This document shows positions 36,601 through 49,010 of a stretch of DNA of 64,000 nucleotides, in pieces. The stretch covers positions 25,182,001 to 25,246,000 of the forward strand of contig NC_092650.1 in assembly GCF_032118995.1 (NCBI RefSeq). The letters are read 5' to 3'. Position 1 is the stretch's first letter. Every line of letters starts with the position of its first letter. The translations under genes were made by a program, and so were the position numbers. Origin of the DNA: Asterias amurensis (Eukaryota > Echinodermata > Asteroidea > Forcipulatida > Asteriidae). Below the pieces are notes generated by a model. It had not been told where the DNA came from, searched no databases, and worked only from the letters and a program-made list of their open reading frames with translations.

Positions 36601-39600
36601 TAGGAAGAGTTTGGTGAAATTGATGGCAGGCCCCTTAGATACAATGAGGCGAGGTAATAATTGCTGTGACACACACAGGAAACATGACTGAAAGCATGTG
36701 TTAGTATGATCTTCTTTCTTTTACCAGATTGGATTTGTTTATAAAGTAAAGTCTGCATTTAATTGGATGACAAAGTCTCATAAACCATGGATTTTTCCTG
36801 GAAAAGTTATTAATTATTATTGATCTGGCTAAAAAATTAAACAGTACACATTATTTTGGAGGTTTTGTACACAGTTTTAAAGTCGGGGTTTAAGTTTGAT
36901 AATTTTTTTAACTATTAATCCCATTCATTTTAACAATCTAGAAGCAAAATGTGTGCACAATGAATGAATCAGTTTAGTACTTGAGTTTTGGGTAAAATTC
37001 TTCAAGTCGCCCTAAATTTTCTGTCAAAAAAACTGATAGAAAAGGTTAGTTGAAATTTGAAGATTAAAACATTTATAATCGATTTAATTTCCCAATTGAC
37101 ATTGTGGAAAACTGCTAAAGGATGGAATAACAGTAGGCCCAGAATGATTGTTTCAGTTCTTGTGACATTAACTGCCTTTTATTAATAGCAATGTAATAGC
37201 CAAGAGCTTCCTTAGACCCCCCCCCCCTTAGAAACTGACAAAGCAATGATTGAACCCAGCCCAAGGAAGTCCTAGTTGAGGCATCCAATTCCTGAGGGGA
37301 AGTACGCCCACTAACTGACTTTCCACCGGTGTTTGCGTAAATGTTTCATTCGGAAGCTTGATGCTCTGGTTACTCACAGTCACAGGTTGTTGTGTTTTCT
37401 CTACAACTTCTGTTTCCGGTCGAAATGCTTTATTTTAGATTATTATTCAGTGACCAGTGTGTTGCTCAACATTTGAATATAGCTTTTTTGGATTTGAATA
37501 ATTTGGATTAAAAAAATATCTTACTATAAATCCAGATATATTCCACATAATTTTCATTTTTTAATTTTGAATTAATTGTAATTGTATTCAAATATTTAAC
37601 ATATATGAAGTTTTTGTAAGAAAAGTACAGTGACATTCCTCTTACATAGTCTGATTTCTAATTGTTTTATTGTTATTTTTTTGCTATTGGATATACAGAA
37701 AATATCTGATGAAGTAGCTTGAACGTGCTTTTTAAAGCATGTTCCAATGTAGGCAAGCCCTCGCTCAAGACAGTGCACTTGTTTCCAAGGACCAAATATT
37801 TTGCCTGCTCAAGTATTCAACTTTATGAAACAAAAACTATTGTCTGCATTAATTTCATAAATAGTTTCTTCGTAGTCACTTCCCCAGAGTCGTCAGAACC
37901 ATCCAAATACTTTTACACATTTAGTCATCAGTAATTCTTCCGACTGTTTTTATTTCTTCTCGATGCCAAATGAAAGTGCATATCATCGGAAACAAATCGG
38001 TGCACAGTTTTTTTTACTTTCTTTGCTGACCTTCACGGTGCACATCCAAGTCCGATGATGACAAAGGACCTTATTACTATAATAATAGCGGACGGTGTTA
38101 ACAAGAATTCCGTGATGGACAATGTGACCTTCACCAGGCAGTTACCACTCACTTCCTGGCATTCTACTATAAACAAAGTGGTATGCTCAGATTGAAATCA
38201 TTCAAACATCTGTGCGCAAAGCCAGAATTATCAAAATAAGGACAAATATGACTTCCTTGGTACCGTTGAGTTTGGATTCATCCAGAGTACCGCCGTTATG
38301 GGAGACGCACATTGTGCCATCATTTGTTGTAAGACTTCTGCTGATTCTTTTCTCTCTCTTTTAAGCCAGGATTCAAGACTCTGTGGACTTTGTTGTTGTC
38401 TTTTCTTGGAAAGTTGTTATGGTTTCGAGGAATTATACACTTAAAGAATTGGAAAATCTTGCCGATGGGGTCAATACCACTAGTTTGTGTTGGACTTTTT
38501 ACAGCTGAAGCTTGGTCATCAGTTGTGTATTATAGGAAGTGATGTGACAAATCCACGCAGCATATTGAATTGAAAAACATCATGCCTGCATGTGTATGAA
38601 GGACACCTGTGTTAGTTTGCATGGAAAACTAAAAATCATTGGAAAGACGGTTTGTTTAGATTTTAAAGTTGTTTTTCCTTCTGCTTTGAGATCATCATAG
38701 TCACAAAGCTCGAATGAGTAAACTTGTTGGTTTTACTTTTAAATTGTCAATGTAGAATGTAGTGGTGGAGTGAAACAGGTAAAGTTTCTGTCTTAAATAT
38801 CAAGCCTATTAGGATTGGTTGATTGGTGATGTTAGATTGGAACAGAAGAAATCATGATATACGTTAGACTGTGCAAGTCTTTCGTATGTTTAAACGTTTT
38901 TGTTTTTTACCACCCTATAGTCCTACATTGCTTTTTGAAGAAAACAAACTTGCGCATTTTAAGAGGTGCTCGCAAATACAGGAGACTTGCAGTCTATCAT
39001 CTACGCTCTGCTGGGAGGCTAATGGAAGTCCTGCAACACTTTATGAAATCTTGCGTGCCCGATAAGTACTGAATAGATCTGTACCCTGTCCTGTCAAACC
39101 ATGTAGGGATTTATTTACTGAATCAGTGAGAAACAAGTCTTAATTACTTTATTTTGCTGAATGTTTCAGGAGCAAAGAAGGAAGGAGTTGGATGTCATCA
39201 AGAACAGATGGAATCATTCTGACAAAAAGACTAATGAGGATTCACAGCCAGAGAGGGCGCAACCAACGGTTAGTACGATAGTATGTTTATCTGTTTGTTT
39301 ATTTGTTTTGTTGGTTTGTTTCTTTGTTTTAACAAAAACACAAGAACAATTATTCCAATAAATAATTGCCCTTTAGAAAAAATGTGAACCAGTGATTTGG
39401 GAAGGACTACACCGAATTCAATTTGCATTCTTGTCATCTAATGTGTACAAGTATTTAAAGGCAGTGGACACTATTGGTAATGACGAAAAATAATTGTTAG
39501 CATAAAACCTTACTTGGTAATGAGTAATGGGGAGAGGTTGGTAGTAAAAAACATTGTGAGAACCGGCTCCCTCTGAAGTAACGTAGTTTTCGAGAAAGAA

Positions 39601-42600
39601 GTAATTTTCCACGAATTTGATTTTGAGACCTTATATTTAGAATTTGAGGTCTCGAAACCAAGTAAGTTGTTATGCTTATACATGTAATTATTTTGAGTAA
39701 TTACCAGTAGTGTCCACTACCTTTAACAGGAAACCCTTGGGCCAAGCATGGTTTATCAGTAATGACAGGAAGGGCAAACTCAAGACAGGAACTGGGAGAG
39801 TTGATTAGAAAAACTTATGTCATATGCAAACAAGTTTTGAATTGTAATTCAATCCCTCTGCATGGAATGGTTCCCCTTGTTTAGCAGAGCAAAATGCTAC
39901 ACAACATGGATTAGTCGCTAAGCTACACACAAATCATCACTTGCTACTCAATTATTACTTCTTGGGGGCTGCTTGGGGTTTTACCCACATACACCGATGT
40001 GTGTAAGCACTGTACTCAGTACTTCCCGATCTCTGTGAAAGAAAGTCACAGGCAAAATTTCCATCTTTTCTTGATGTTAAAATTTTCATTCTTACAGTTT
40101 ACATAAAATTTAGCTCTGTTCTCACTTTTCACAAAAATAACTTGCTATTTTTTTTTTTACTTGCATTAGCCCAAGCCAAGAGTGACCATCACAGCCTCTG
40201 TACCAGAGCCAGAATCATCCCTGATGGACGACAGCAAAGAGGATCAAGACGAGATGGAAGTAACTGAAGACACCATCAATGTCGGCATGGTGGAGTCACC
40301 GCCTCCAGCCATCTCATCCTCAGAGGATGAGGAGGAGGAGGAGCAAGTGTTTGTCCCAAGAGTAGAAGTTAAGACGATGACCGCCATCAAGGAGGAAGAG
40401 AAAGGCCCTGCCACACCCCAGCCCCCTCCTAGACCCCGTCGGACTAGCAGTAAGCTTCTGGCTGAGGAAGAAGCAAGTGAGTGTAATATAATTTACCTGT
40501 AGAAGTTTCAGCTTCATTAGTCGTCAAGTTTTTGAGAACAAAGTAAAATCACAGAGCAATTCTTTCAGGAGAATCATGTTAATCTGTTGTACATTCTAAA
40601 ATAAGAGAAAAATTGTTTATGTCACATTGATTTACTAATTTTCTAAAAAATATCAAAAGCATCAGCAAAAAAATATTTTGAGGGAAGCTTTCTGCCATCA
40701 TCATCTTCAAACCAATGCAAGTTTGATGTAAATCTATGGACACCTGTGTTTTGTGTCATACAAAATGTATCCAAATTGATTTTTTGTTTGTTTTTGGCAT
40801 GATTTTCTGCACAGAAGCCGCACAGGCAGCTTTGTCAATCAAGAATCCTCTTCCCAAACCAGAGGAAGATGACGATAGTGAATATGACAGTGAAGATGAA
40901 GATGATGATGAAGATATCTGTGATGTTTTGGGAGACATTGATGATCTTCTCAATGAGGCAGAGCAAGCCATGGAAGAAGAGCAAACTCCTGAGAAGATTC
41001 CACAGAAGATGTCTCAGACGGCCGCTGTACCGGAACAGAAAAAAACCCAGGTCAGCATCTTACATTTTTTCTTATGTTCACATTGACCATTCTGAATTGC
41101 CCCCAATACTTTCGACTGGGAATGATCTGTGAACAAAACTGCACTGAATAGAAAGTGAACTGTTTTAAAAGGTGTCCTCGTGATAATTGACGTCATGTGG
41201 CGGTCTGGTATAATTCCTCTATCATGCAAAACTTTTTGAGGGATATTAATGGATAGTGAAAAGTATGTTTAAGCATTCGTGTTTTCATATTAGAGTCTTT
41301 TCAGTTGGGCTCTGAACACACTAATTTGCAGGGTGGCTTGGAATGTTCTTGTTACTTTTTTTAATAGGATTTGAAACTTTGCATCTCTAAATGAGTTGGG
41401 TTGGTTCTGAAAAGAACCGTTGGTTTCAACTCGACGTTTCAATCAGTATGCTCTGATCATCTTCTGGAGAAAGCTGGGCTCTGATGCTGCATGCTGCTTA
41501 AGTACTGTGTAGGCGGATTAGCTTGGTGATGCACAAAGGCGGGAAATAGAGGCATGGTATGGAGCTCGGTGATGCCTGGTAACACTGGATCCAGTTCTGG
41601 AGCCTTGGGGTAGTGTGTAGGGAGTGAGTGTAGTGTGTAGCTCACTGAACTGTGTCAGTTGGATCATGCTCAGGGGATAGTGAGGGTGTGGGGCCTACAG
41701 GACGTCGAGTTGAAACCAACAGTTCTTTTCAGAACCACCCCAACTCATAAGAGATAGTCATTACATATGGTGCTACCGCAAACCTTTCCAAATTGTTACT
41801 TTTTACTAACTCACCCACCGTTCCTCCAGCAGGTCACAACCACAGCCCAGAAGCCCCCCACAGGAGGCCTAACCAGATCCAAGCCAGGCACCTTCGGGTC
41901 ACCCAACCTATACAGCATTGAGTCCTTCCGTAAGCACGGTCCAAAGTCGCCCAGTACTACAGTCACCAAGAGCATCATCAGAAGCGAGAGTGGGTCCGTA
42001 GGCGCTGGACAGGGAGTCAAACCCATAGCATTGAAGCCGGTACTAGTCAAGGAACAAATACAGGTCAGGAATGAAATTAACTAGAAGAAGCCTTCTCCAA
42101 ACATCGACTCAGGCTCCAGGCTATGTGTAATGTTGGAAACACTATGTACAATGTACACTGTTTCTAAATTTACGATTGAGCCTATGCCGGAGCCCAAGCC
42201 GAAGTTTGGAATAGGCCCCATAGCTTTTTAAAAAAATGTTTTGTTGCTCTTGTTACAATTACTAAATAGCAAGTAATAAACCACAAGGGAACTGACTGGG
42301 TAAGTTTTTAAATAGTTTTGGGTTTGAACAAAGCTGGAGCGGGACTAATTGAACCAATCACTTCCGGTTTTAAGTGCCTGCGCTCTAACAACTGAGCTAT
42401 CCAGCCCCATGTTTGCAGTCTCTATGTTAGGATATCTTTGTTCAGGAGTGCCAGTCAGAAGCCATATAATGTTTAAATGCTGGTCGCCAGGGATCACTGG
42501 ATCAAACCACAGTTTCGGAAACAACCTGGGAAGCGGCAGCCAGGGGATCACCTTAATTGAGGGGGGCAAATTTTTATTTATTTATAAAAAAAAACCAATA

Positions 42601-45600
42601 TAATTTCAGTTGAACATATCATCACAGCATTGATTGCATCCATCATATCCACAAATTATAACAAGGATTCTTTTGTCTTCTCTATTCTCTACCCAGACCC
42701 TGATGGAAGAGGTATCAGCACAGCAGAGCATTATCTATCAGACGAGTCAAGCACTGAATCTAATCGCATCTAATCCTGAGCATAAAGGCACAACGCAAGA
42801 AGTAGAGGCAGAGAGACTTCTCCTCATAGCAGGTAATCATCAAGTCCCGGGTTTGAAACTTGTCTTAGGGGGAAAGATGAAAGACCTAGGCCCAATTTCA
42901 TAGAGTTGCTTAGCGACAAGTTTTGTGTTAACTGTACAATTTCCACTCCATAGCCTTGCCAACAGTAAGTACGGGAAAAGGCATGCGTGCTTTAACTAAT
43001 GGTGTAACAATGCAAATCTTTTGCACTGAACTTTCCAGCCGGACCACTTGGGGAGAATTGTGACTTATTCCTCCTTTGTTTTAACTGCCATTAATCAGCA
43101 GACTACTGTTAAGGGAGAATGCTTGTATTTCATATTAGGAAACACTATTATATGATTAATTTTTGTTTGTTTGCCTTAATAATACTTGAAATGTCCTCTT
43201 GGTCCCCATAGCCCAACGGCGCCAGGCCTGCCTTGCTGAGATACAGCGACTGAAGACCACATCTCCAGCCAGAGGGGTAGACTCGATACAGACATCAGAC
43301 GGGGAGGTGATGAAGGCATGTAAGGGGTTTGTTACCCTACAAGACCTCAGGCTGCCTCTCAAGACGGAGTATGTACTCGGCTCTAAACAAGGTAAGACGC
43401 TTACAAGATTTCTTGACCTTTAACCTGTCTCACTGAGCCACCACCGAATTGGATTGAATACAGACAAAGAAACAGAGATGGATCTTTTCCCGCCACCCTC
43501 GACCCTGCTTGGAATCACTCCAGTGGCACTATGTGGATTGGGCTTGCCTTCCCTACCTGACTGCGTGTGTTTTCCCTGGAATATTTCTCTGGGGTTTTCT
43601 TTCCGCATCCCAAACTGAAACTCTCTTCTTTTTCTTCTCTCAATCAGTTCCTTGGCTAGTACAGTGATTAAGTTTGCTTTTCTGAAAGTCCATGGCTACA
43701 CAACCAGAATGAAATGATGTTAAATTGTGGGATACAGAACAAATAATAAATTAATTAAACAAATTATAATGAAACCATTTATTTATCAACCATCAATCAA
43801 ATTCCTTAGGTTTTTCATCCGAAGCAGAGACAAAAAGAAATACAACTTTTTTTCTCAATAAATGTTTTCCTGTTTAAACCCACCAGATCGTATGTGTCAT
43901 TACTACTTCTTGTTGCTGAGATGCAGAGAGCATGTCTTAGCCACCCACATCCAGACCACAGTGGATGGCTTATCAGGGGACTGCCTACCATTCACCAACA
44001 TTGCAAAATTGTAAGTAACTTGAGGAGGGAAGTAAAAAACTTGTGGATAACTTGATTTAGATTTTAGTCTTATTCTCTGCAAAAAAAGGACAGAGGCACA
44101 GAGAGAGACATGTGTTAAATATTGATCTGTGTGGGATTTTAGGCATTGTATGGTGAGGTATCAAAGTATGTTCAGCTTGTGGTAATACTAAGCTCAGGAA
44201 ACACCAGTGTGTGTCTTCTTTGTTGTGTAGATTTTGCATTTACAACTTGTCTTGCTATATATTCTACTGTCTCAGAGTAGATTTCGGAATTCAAAAGAAA
44301 ATTTAGTTGTGAAAAGAGCTGTCCTGCTTTTTAACTTCTACCTGGGTGGAAGGTAGGAAATCAGCCATCACTACTATTTCCGCTAAGTGTTTCGAGGGGA
44401 CTTCTCGTTATTTCTTACTTCACTGCAGCAGAGTGAGTTTAAATTGATCTCGATGTTTTGGCCAACTTGGTCTAGTCATCATCAGGAGACTAAAGATTAG
44501 GAGAGATTTGGGTCCATTTAAATTGGGGTATCAGAGGTTTCAGTGTAGAGTGAGTGTAGAGTTTGATATTACAGATCAACACAAGCGCTCTAAGGTCTGT
44601 CAGTGCATATCAAACTCCAAATATCTAGCCTGCTCTTGTCCTTGTCGGGATGAATATTGATTTCTTGTCGTTCTTCTTTCCCTGCAGCAATAATCTTGAC
44701 AGTGATTTTGTCGTGGAGGTGTTCGTCTTTGAGATGCAGATCAAGAGACCTAAGCCAGCTGATGAGAAGACAAAACAAAACTTCTTCTCCGGTCTGACAC
44801 CCAAGAAGATCCTTGCAAACATGTCCAAAGAAACGAGGGTAAGTCAAATTTTTCTCTCTAACAAACAAGGAAAATATACACCTGGAGTAAATTGCGCAAA
44901 GAGTTAGGACTAGTCTTAACTTAGGACTAGTCCTAGGAGATTAAAAAAAAACTTAAGGCCAGTCCTGTTATAAGTTTCTGACTTGAGATAAGGCTAGTCT
45001 TAACTCTTTGTGAAATCCACCCTAGGGACTTTTTTTTCTCAACTCCTTAGTTGTTGAACATTGTATTTGAAATCAATTGCCTCTTTTCGCAGATCTTCTT
45101 GGAAGTTTTCAAGACAGCCCTGCAAGAAATAAGTCCAAAAGATGATTCTGAACTCTTTTTTGTTTTTTTTAAAGAATTGAAAATTACTAGAGCAGGATTA
45201 GAACCAACAATGGAATAACTTGTCGGCACTCTGCTGAGTGAGCTGTGGTGGTAGTCTCCCTATTTTATCAACATCTTTTTTAGGGCTGCCATCCAAAAGC
45301 CATACCTTCCACCATACCTTCATACCTTCCACCAAGAAAGCGAATATCAGCATCATTCTTTTGAGCCTGTCTTGAATCTCTGATTGTCAAGTAATAGTTT
45401 CTAAACGTTTTTTAATTGTAGCAAAGTACAAAGATAGTGAGTAACCCAAGTCCTGGTGGTCCGGGATCAGTCCGTGCAAGTAACTTCACATTGGTAGGCG
45501 CAACCAGACTGAGTCTTCAGAGCTTCAGAGTCAGTAGATTTACTCTCAGCAAGGTGAGAATTTGCCATGAAAGTCGTTACAAGAGCTTCTTAGGGTCATG

Positions 45601-47705
45601 TCACAGGAGGCAATTTATAGGCAACCAGTTCCCGACAATCTCCAAAAAGAGAACCGTTTCACATTCAAATTTTCTCTATATATTCTTGGGAATCAGACAA
45701 TATTGTTTGAAACATTACTCATGTGCTACCAAAGTGGTCCTGTAGCACGCACTGCAGTTGGTGGCCTCCAAGTTGCCTGTGAAAAGTTGCCTCTTGTGAA
45801 ATATTTGTGGACGTTTACGAACAAAACTTATAATAGTAAGAACAAAAAGAAGAATAGACAGTTATTTAGTACACAAAATAGATTTTTTGATACCCAAAAT
45901 GTTGATCATCAAGTTCTGATCATTAATCACAATTTAACAAACACAACACAGAGAGAGTCATCTGCAAATGTAATCTTGAAAATTGCGTACGTTTATCTAG
46001 GCCCATTGTAAGAGAGCTGCTTTATAATCTTAAAAAGTAGCTAAGCTCAGAATCGGGTAACCAGCCGAAATATTTAGTCACGTTACAATCTGTGACTGGT
46101 ATCTTGCTTCTTGCTTATTTTTGCTCATCGGGAAATTTGTTAGCACTGTCTGCTAAAGCAGCTCTAGGAAACTGGGCCATGTTTATGATAACAAACTAAC
46201 GTTATTATTTTACTTCGTAGGTTCCCTTTAACTCACCACTGGAGGGCACTGTTCACATGAGCATGTCTTGTCACACCAACACCAACGTCTCCGAGAGTGG
46301 GTTCCTCACCATGTTTGATGACATCAGTGGTTTTGGGGCGTGGCACAGGCGCTGGTGTACCCTGTCCGGGGGCTACATATCGTTCTGGAAATATCCCGAT
46401 GATGAGAATCATAAGGTAGGGTGAAGAGTCTAAATTTCTAATAGGAGACTTTAAATGTGAGACTTTAAATACTGGTGTTATATCATCCGTTCAAACAACA
46501 CCTTGTGATGCCCTTTAGACCAATCAGAATGGATAAACTGTTTTAGGTATTTATGAATTAAATTTGATTCATGACCCAGGGATGTGATATAAACCCACAC
46601 CCCAAAAATGTTGTTTATTTTTTCATATTATCAAATTCACTCAATGAAGATAAAACCGTATCAAACATGCCATATTGCAGAGTAGGGCTTTCAAACCCAA
46701 AGATAAATATATGTAAAGCAGAGTTTGTATCTGCGAGCGTCACGCTCGCAAGCTTTAACACTTTGCGCTCGCAAGATGTTCTGATGTTACAACTGCATTA
46801 TTACTCACCTGTTACCCTTCTCTTACTCTCTCCCTTCCCCCTCCAGGCCCCAATAGGAACTATTGATCTCAGACAGTGCGTGACCAACGAGGTGGCACCC
46901 ATCTCACGCATCCTGTGCGCTAGACCCAACACATTCGAGCTGGTAACCCGACAGAAGGAAACCCACTCTAAGAACCACAGGAAGGACACGCTGGTAACCA
47001 AACATGAAGATTCTGGGGTCACCACAAAGTAAGTACCCAATCTCACATTCAAAAGTTGCATGTCCTCCGGATTTTCACCAAAAGAAATTGTTTTTAAAAA
47101 AAGTCCCTGAACAAATTTTGACAGTTTAAATGACAAATAAATCAACACCCTGACCATAAACAATGCACAAAATATATATGTAGCAAAAATTTGTGCATGT
47201 GGTTGATGGACATAAGCATCAGGGTCCCTACAAGAGTTAAGTTTTAGTATTTTTATCTGAATGCTAGGTCTGTTTGTTTCCCCATTTTAACCCGAAAATA
47301 AGATTTACCGAAAAAAAATCATTTATTCATTTAATTGTTATTTTATTTTTGAAACAGCAACATCTAATGAAATTTTAATGTTATGGCCGATTAAAATGTG
47401 GGTAAAACCTGGCCCAATTTAATCCCCCTTCCAATACACAGTCCTACAATCACGCCGATCCAAAGCACTATTTACTACTTAAGGTTAGATCTTGAAGATC
47501 TCCGAGTAAAGACTGCTATTGAACCACATCAATGTTGAGAGAGAATAAACGTGACTATTTCCGTATTTGTTATTGCAGGCACATGCTTTCAGCCGATGTA
47601 AAGGAAGATCGTCTCAGATGGATCCACTCTCTAAACAAGACACTCCTTGATCTAAGGACGTGGAATAGAGAGGCTGCCAGGCCGACGCCCACTCCCTCAT
47701 CTTAG
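30658..47705 (+). CDS. ANLN: Anillin, actin-binding cytokinesis scaffold
   Basis: Seventeen coding exons: 30658-30675, 33513-33648, 34079-34195, 34387-34562, 34983-35831, 39170-39268, 40170-40476, 40815-41050, 41830-42063, 42697-42832, 43212-43391, 43887-44010, 44688-44838, 45422-45553, 46221-46415, 46847-47028, 47579-47705 (TAG). Borders are GT/AG and every phase fits, giving 1132 residues against about 1124 in human. Exon 1 encodes only MDPFTE, identical to vertebrate anillin, and continues as [18 protein letters not shown] in exon 2. KRKR-like RKRRTP (about residues 31-36) is a possible nuclear signal. An acidic tract lies near residues 585-600, the anillin-homology region at about 725-965 and a PH domain at about 990-1117. 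Anillin links RhoA, actin, myosin II and septins at the cleavage furrow and stays nuclear in interphase. The tiny first exon, the match at both ends and the unbroken frame make the call secure. Confidence 0.96.
31205..32384. mobile_element. Foldback-like element in ANLN intron 1
   Basis: Left arm 31205-31421 has nine copies of AAACTCGGCACC or close variants at 15-17 bp spacing; right arm 32184-32384 has about eight in inverse (GGTGCCGAGTTT). Outer ends GACACTTTGGCACCTTGCAA and its complement mirror each other. The 760-bp middle is unique in this window. Long inverted arms made of short direct repeats is the architecture of Foldback transposons. Confidence 0.65.
32673..33453 (+). repeat. Direct duplication pair in ANLN intron 1
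   Basis: 32690-32823 and 33322-33453 align end to end: ACAAATTCTTACCG, GATCCCATCCACAC, CCGTGATTTTTCCTAC, CCCACAGGTCCGGGACC. Spacing is about 635 bp; the first copy carries small differences and extra bases. The second lies just before ANLN exon 2. Confidence 0.75.
36026..36270. mobile_element. Palindromic MITE, GGGCCC family, in ANLN intron 5
   Basis: GGGGCCAATTTCATAGCGCT at left and AGCTCTAGGAAATTGGGCCC at right. A decayed relative is at 46003-46178 in ANLN intron 14. Confidence 0.7.
36454..36630. mobile_element. Small palindromic MITE, TTAGGAC family, in ANLN intron 5
   Basis: CCTGCAGCCAATTTCACGAA at left, TTTGGTGAAATTGATGGCAGG (mirror) at right; closest to the 26561 copy. Confidence 0.7.
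39455..39727. mobile_element. TTAA-MITE 'GGCAGTGGACAC' family, in ANLN intron 6
   Basis: TTAA then AGGCAGTGGACACTATTGGT; right end AGTAGTGTCCACTACCT then TTAA. About 270 bp, a deleted version of the 390-bp copy at 52184. Confidence 0.75.
41392..41750. mobile_element. Inverted-repeat element with hammerhead-like core in ANLN intron 8
   Basis: Arms read TGAGTTGGGTTGGTTCTGAA and its mirror TTCAGAACCACCCCAACTCA, each followed by AAACCAAC and the pentamer CGTCG. On the minus strand the loop edge reads CAGAAGA, then a hairpin GATCAGAGCATACTGATT, then GAAACGTC. Confidence 0.6.
42318..42420 (-). mobile_element. tRNA-like SINE fragment
   Basis: Minus strand reads GGGGCTGGATAGCTCAGTTG, TTAGAGCGCAGGC and a degenerate B box GGTTCAATTAGTCCC. 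It resembles a decayed tRNA head; arms do not pair well enough for a gene. Confidence 0.45.
42697..45553 (+). CDS. ANLN: ANLN exons 10-14: anillin homology domain (RhoA-binding and C2-like)
   Basis: Exons 10-14 encode about residues 725-965. Recognisable pieces are [13 protein letters not shown] and EAERLLLIA (exon 10, helical Rho-binding part), [16 protein letters not shown] (exon 11), [18 protein letters not shown] (exon 12), [13 protein letters not shown] (exon 13) and [20 protein letters not shown] (exon 14). The order and spacing follow vertebrate anillin, in which this module binds active RhoA and membrane lipid. Confidence 0.88.
44370..44530. mobile_element. Repeat with CTGATGATGACTAG...AAAACATCGAG motif in ANLN intron 12
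   Basis: On the minus strand CTGATGA is followed by a short hairpin (ACCAAGTTGG) and AAAACATCGAGATC, resembling the hammerhead-like cores elsewhere in this window, with flanking GAAATAACGAGAAGTCCCCT. Confidence 0.4.
44881..45026. mobile_element. Small palindromic MITE, TTAGGAC family, in ANLN intron 13
   Basis: GCGCAAAGAGTTAGGACTAG at left and AGTCTTAACTCTTTGTGAAA at right. Confidence 0.7.
46221..47705 (+). CDS. ANLN: ANLN exons 15-17: pleckstrin homology domain and C-terminus
   Basis: The PH domain runs from [20 protein letters not shown] (exon 15) through FELVTRQK (exon 16) to [18 protein letters not shown] (exon 17). The invariant tryptophan of the last PH helix is present (RLRW). In anillin this domain binds phosphoinositides and recruits septins. 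The protein ends in a short Pro/Thr/Ser tail, PTPTPSS, before TAG at 47703-47705. Confidence 0.92.
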
Positions 47706-47730
47706 GCGGATGCCCACTCCCTCATCTAAG
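47681..47730 (+). repeat. Two-copy 25-bp tandem duplication across the ANLN stop codon
   Basis: Unit 1 is 47681-47705 and ends in the TAG stop; unit 2 is 47706-47730. They share GCCCACTCCCTCATCT and differ at about four positions. Unit 1 encodes the last eight residues and stop, unit 2 is 3' UTR. Confidence 0.8.
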
Positions 47731-48093
47731 ACCCTCTACAACTCCTTTCTTTTCCCTCACACACACAACCCTCCGTCAACAGACCCTAGATTCTTTGAAA
47801 TCACCGTTTTTCAATGTCATCTTCCTGTACTGTGCAGAAACCTCCTCCACTTTTAACTCGCGCACAGTTTGGTAGCTAGACCAATTTTAGTGGTGGGCCA
47901 TATTTATCACAAGAGGTAGACCTTGTCTGTTTCTCTGCAAAGAGCACTTCCGTTGGAAGGGAAACTTCTGAAGATGGTACCAAGTGTAGGCTGCATCATA
48001 CCTTCCACGTTTGACTGAGCATTTAGCTATTTGTAAATGTACTAACCATAACCTTCAAAAGGTTACCAAGACATTTTTGTGGGTTTTTTTTCT

Positions 48094-48099
48094 AATAAA
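48094..48099 (+). terminator. Candidate ANLN poly(A) signal AATAAA
   Basis: First AATAAA after the ANLN stop, 389 bp downstream. Another is at 49859-49864. Which is used cannot be told from sequence alone. Confidence 0.35.
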
Positions 48100-49010
48100 T
48101 TAAAATTTTGTTGATTTTTTTAAAATTTAGTTGAAAGCATTACTCGGTACAATGTAGTCTCATGCATTATTCATTACTAATCTTTATTGTGTTAGTCAAG
48201 TTTAAAGTTTTGGTTTGTAAATTGCAAAACTTTAGTTCAGTTCAAAGTCACTAGCATCTATTATTTTACAGGTGATATGTAGCAAAAAAATATAATTTTA
48301 GTGCAACAAGATTTATGCATTATTGCTAACAAATAATATGCAAATTACATGTACATGCAGGGAATGACTTCGTCCAGCAATCTTGAAAAGCATTAAATTT
48401 AGACTGAACTTATTTTGGGCACATTGAACGCTCATAACGATTGGCAAATCCTGATTTTTGAGTAGCAATTGAAATATTTTGTGAAGCATTTTGCCCTGCT
48501 AAACAAGGGAAATCGTTTACTGATATGTAGAAACACATTATATGGAACTCTCAGCATTAGACTTGAAAGTGTAACAGTTGTTCAATTAACTTTTACAGTG
48601 AAAACTAAATTTTGTCACTGTTCTTTGTCTATGGAATAGCAATTTTAGTGTACAGAATAACTTGTAACTGCTTAAACCCTCAATGTTAGTGAAATATGTT
48701 TGACTTCATGGAGGCACCCTACTTTATATCTATCATTTTTATGTCGTCATTTAGTGTTTGGGAAATGACCAATTCTGCACACCCAAACCTACTAGATGTG
48801 AATTGGTTATTACACCAATCTGGGCGCGCACAAGTGTTGAGCACCAGGCGCATTTGCTGCCGTGCCTAGATTATGCACAAAAAGACACCGCAATTGTTAA
48901 CGTTTTAAATAGAGGGCGCTACTAATTTTGTTTCGTCGGATTGGTCTGTAATGGTCTGTAGAGGCACGCATCTTTTCAGCATTTTTGTTTTCCTCGGAAC
49001 AAAATTTCAT

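Larger units (their letters stand above)
35832..39169 (+). other. ANLN intron 5 (3.3 kb)
   Basis: Contains two palindromic MITEs (36026-36270, GGGCCC family; 36454-36630, TTAGGAC family) and a C-run at 37218-37226. From about 37300 to 38600 I recognise no repeat family; no missed exon was found, and the flanking exons join in phase. Confidence 0.55.

Noticed and set aside
42345..42420. tRNA-Lys-like gene on the minus strand
   Set aside because: Acceptor and T arms do not pair and the B box is degenerate; treated as a SINE fragment.
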